This document shows, piece by piece, positions 62,020 through 64,000 of a stretch of DNA of 64,000 nt. This DNA is from Druceiella hillmani (taxonomy: Eukaryota > Arthropoda > Insecta > Lepidoptera > Hepialidae). The translations under genes and the position numbers were made by a program. Under the pieces are notes generated by a model. It was not told the origin of the DNA. It did no database searches and saw only the letters and a program-made list of their open reading frames with translations. The stretch is taken from positions 9,263,001 through 9,327,000 of the forward strand of contig JAYKKI010000016.1 of assembly GCA_039881145.1 (NCBI GenBank). Reading direction: 5' to 3'. Positions within the stretch are counted from its first letter, which is position 1, and each line of letters starts with the position of its first letter.

Positions 62020-64000
62020 AAAATTAACGTTTACGTCAAATTAAAGTTTCAGAGATTAGCATTGTCAATAATTTAAATGATAACAATTGTATTGAAGTAC
62101 GTCGTAGATGACCGGTTCATAGATAACTACAAACAAATCTATGATTATTCAAATATATCTAGGATAAATTCCCTTTTTAATTTTGTATTCAATTTCCTTC
62201 ATTACTTACTGAAATATGCCTATCTGTACTTGCCAAAACAAATCTATAAATTCAAGTTTCTTTATTGTAACTTGTTACAATAAACAAAAATAAATGCTCT
62301 AGAAAATAATAACTGTCGTAATCATATCTAACGGAACAGTTTGCTAACTTTATTGTAAAGCATTGTGCAATTTAACTTGGCAAAGTAACTCTAGGGAGTA
62401 CAGTTTGCTCGAAATAGCTGGCTGACTCGGATTGTGTTTTATTGACTTGTAATGTTATTGTCGGTGTGAGAGTATTGTTAGATTTTGCATCGAAATAAAA
62501 GGCTTTTACTTCATTATATCAAACCATTCGTATATTTATTGACTACTTTATTTTGAATTTTATATTTAATAATCAATATCTTCATAGCAATATTCTCATA
62601 ACTAGAAGAGAAAGTATTCAAACAAATTGATATTAATTCATTTCAGTGATACAGATAACTGTTATTGTCTTGATATTGTCGCTTGCCCGTTTTCTGAACT
62701 TGAAGTTTTTGTTATATACTTTTGAAATATGTACTTTATCATGTGTGGATTAAAATGTACATAAGTTGATATTATTAGCTTATTTATTATTTATTCCGGC
62801 ACTTGATACCTTACTTTCCTGTCTACTTTTATTCTAAGTGATCAAAGCCGATTTTTGTCAATTTTTAGTAGTTTTGTCAACTTTACGTGATCATAAGGTT
62901 TTCTATATTTTGATTAAGTTTTTGAAAATAAATAACACCTGCACATAATAATGTATATTTAAAGTCATTAATATTAAAGAAATTAATTATTTCTTGAAAA
63001 ATAGCAATAAAATTTTATCTCAATAATACATAATTCAGATTTAATTACATTACAATACATTTCGAACATAAATGATAGCAATGACTGTTATCTTAATACC
63101 ATTAAGGTAATCTTTTAAATACCAAGGTTTAACTACTCTAAGTGTAATGATGTTGTAATAAATGGTAGAACCAATTCCCTTATGAAAAAATAAAATTACC
63201 TAAAAAATGTAACGTAAACTTTATCCGATACAAATTAATCAGAGTGAGAATAATTTTAAAGATTATAACGACAAGAACTTTTCTGTATAATGGTTACCAG
63301 AACTTTGTTCATCATTAACGTCTGAATATTTCCTTTCTCTTACTATCATCTTACTGATAGGTTCCTAAAGGAACATGGCAGAGGTTAGAGGTTTGAATAT
63401 ACGTCAGTTCACAAACGAAAATGTATAGTAGCTTTAAATTTAATATAAGCGCTTTTAAAAAAATATCCATTAAATATACGAATCTAGTATACCTATATTT
63501 AATAGATCGGTCTCAGTATTACTTATTAACGACGTTTCATTATATTGATTTAAATCATTCAATCTCAGAGGCATTTTAGTTCCGGTAAGTATTCAAAATA
63601 TTCAAGTAAAACCGATAAGTATTCAAGTAAAGCCTTAATAAATATAGAAATGAAGTTGCCCCTTATTATTGTTATAAGTACTAAGTATGATTACCTAAAA
63701 AAAATATACGAATTCGCTTTTAAATGCGAATATATTGTTTTTAGTGTAAACCAAGTTTCGGTGTCAATTTGTTGTGAGAAAATGGAATGTTTAATTTTTA
63801 TATTTTCCGATACTTCACTCATCTGGTCAAACTTAGTACGTTTCGACGAATTTTATATAATCATATTTTGAACAGATTATTTTACATTCCTATCAAAACG
63901 AACCATTGCGTAATTGCTTTTTAAATTTGAGAGTTTTCATTCCTTTTATCCTTACAGAAATTAATATTTTTATGCGTATGACTTTTTTTTTAAATCATCT

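Larger units (their letters stand above)
60068..64000. other. Non-coding stretch
   Basis: No gene recognised. The frames at 62,077-62,283 and 63,650-63,871 match no family I know. Confidence 0.55.

Overview
This window looks like AT-rich insect nuclear DNA of roughly three-quarters A+T. The evidence is the mix of retroelements and DNA transposons typical of arthropods (an env-bearing errantivirus/gypsy copy, a Ty1/copia copy, piggyBac and mariner remnants, a tRNA-derived SINE), many (AT)n arrays, and one short exon that reads like transmembrane helix 3 of an insect neuropeptide GPCR. There is no long intact gene. The order of insect cannot be decided from the sequence. Most of the window is best read as intron or intergenic DNA, perhaps within or beside a large-intron gene on the minus strand.

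Layout. 1-10,870 is non-coding except for the GPCR-like exon at 6,338-6,408 (minus). 10,870-11,137 holds a 23-bp perfect palindrome abutting a SINE. 11,138-19,500 is intron-like DNA with AT microsatellites, a 32-bp perfect hairpin and a mariner-type remnant (16.85-17.29 kb). 19.5-23.43 kb is a decayed Ty1/copia element on the minus strand, recognisable by gag, the integrase/RT linker, the RNase H end and two diverged LTRs, with most of pol deleted. 24.6-30.05 kb is a decayed errantivirus-like element on the minus strand (gag, protease, RT, RNase H, integrase, env), altered at catalytic positions in protease and RT and by a 38-bp duplication in integrase. It abuts a fragment of another transposon-type protein family (30.16-30.79 kb). 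A GC- and CpG-rich island lies at 31.54-31.76 kb.

31.76-47.1 kb is mainly non-coding. It has one 244-bp tandem duplication, one older duplication of about 256-284 bp, an E-box/TATA cluster at 44.29-44.35 kb and two weak exon candidates. 47.12-49.82 kb is a piggyBac-like transposon on the minus strand with short terminal inverted repeats and a broken transposase. 49.9-64 kb is non-coding DNA with scattered hairpins and a second GC-rich island at 59.76-60.03 kb that may be an exon.

No undescribed functional system is evident. The points most worth a second look are the GPCR-like exon, the two compositionally distinct islands, the promoter-like E-box/TATA cluster, the run of near-perfect snap-back palindromes, and the domain-by-domain decay of the errantivirus.
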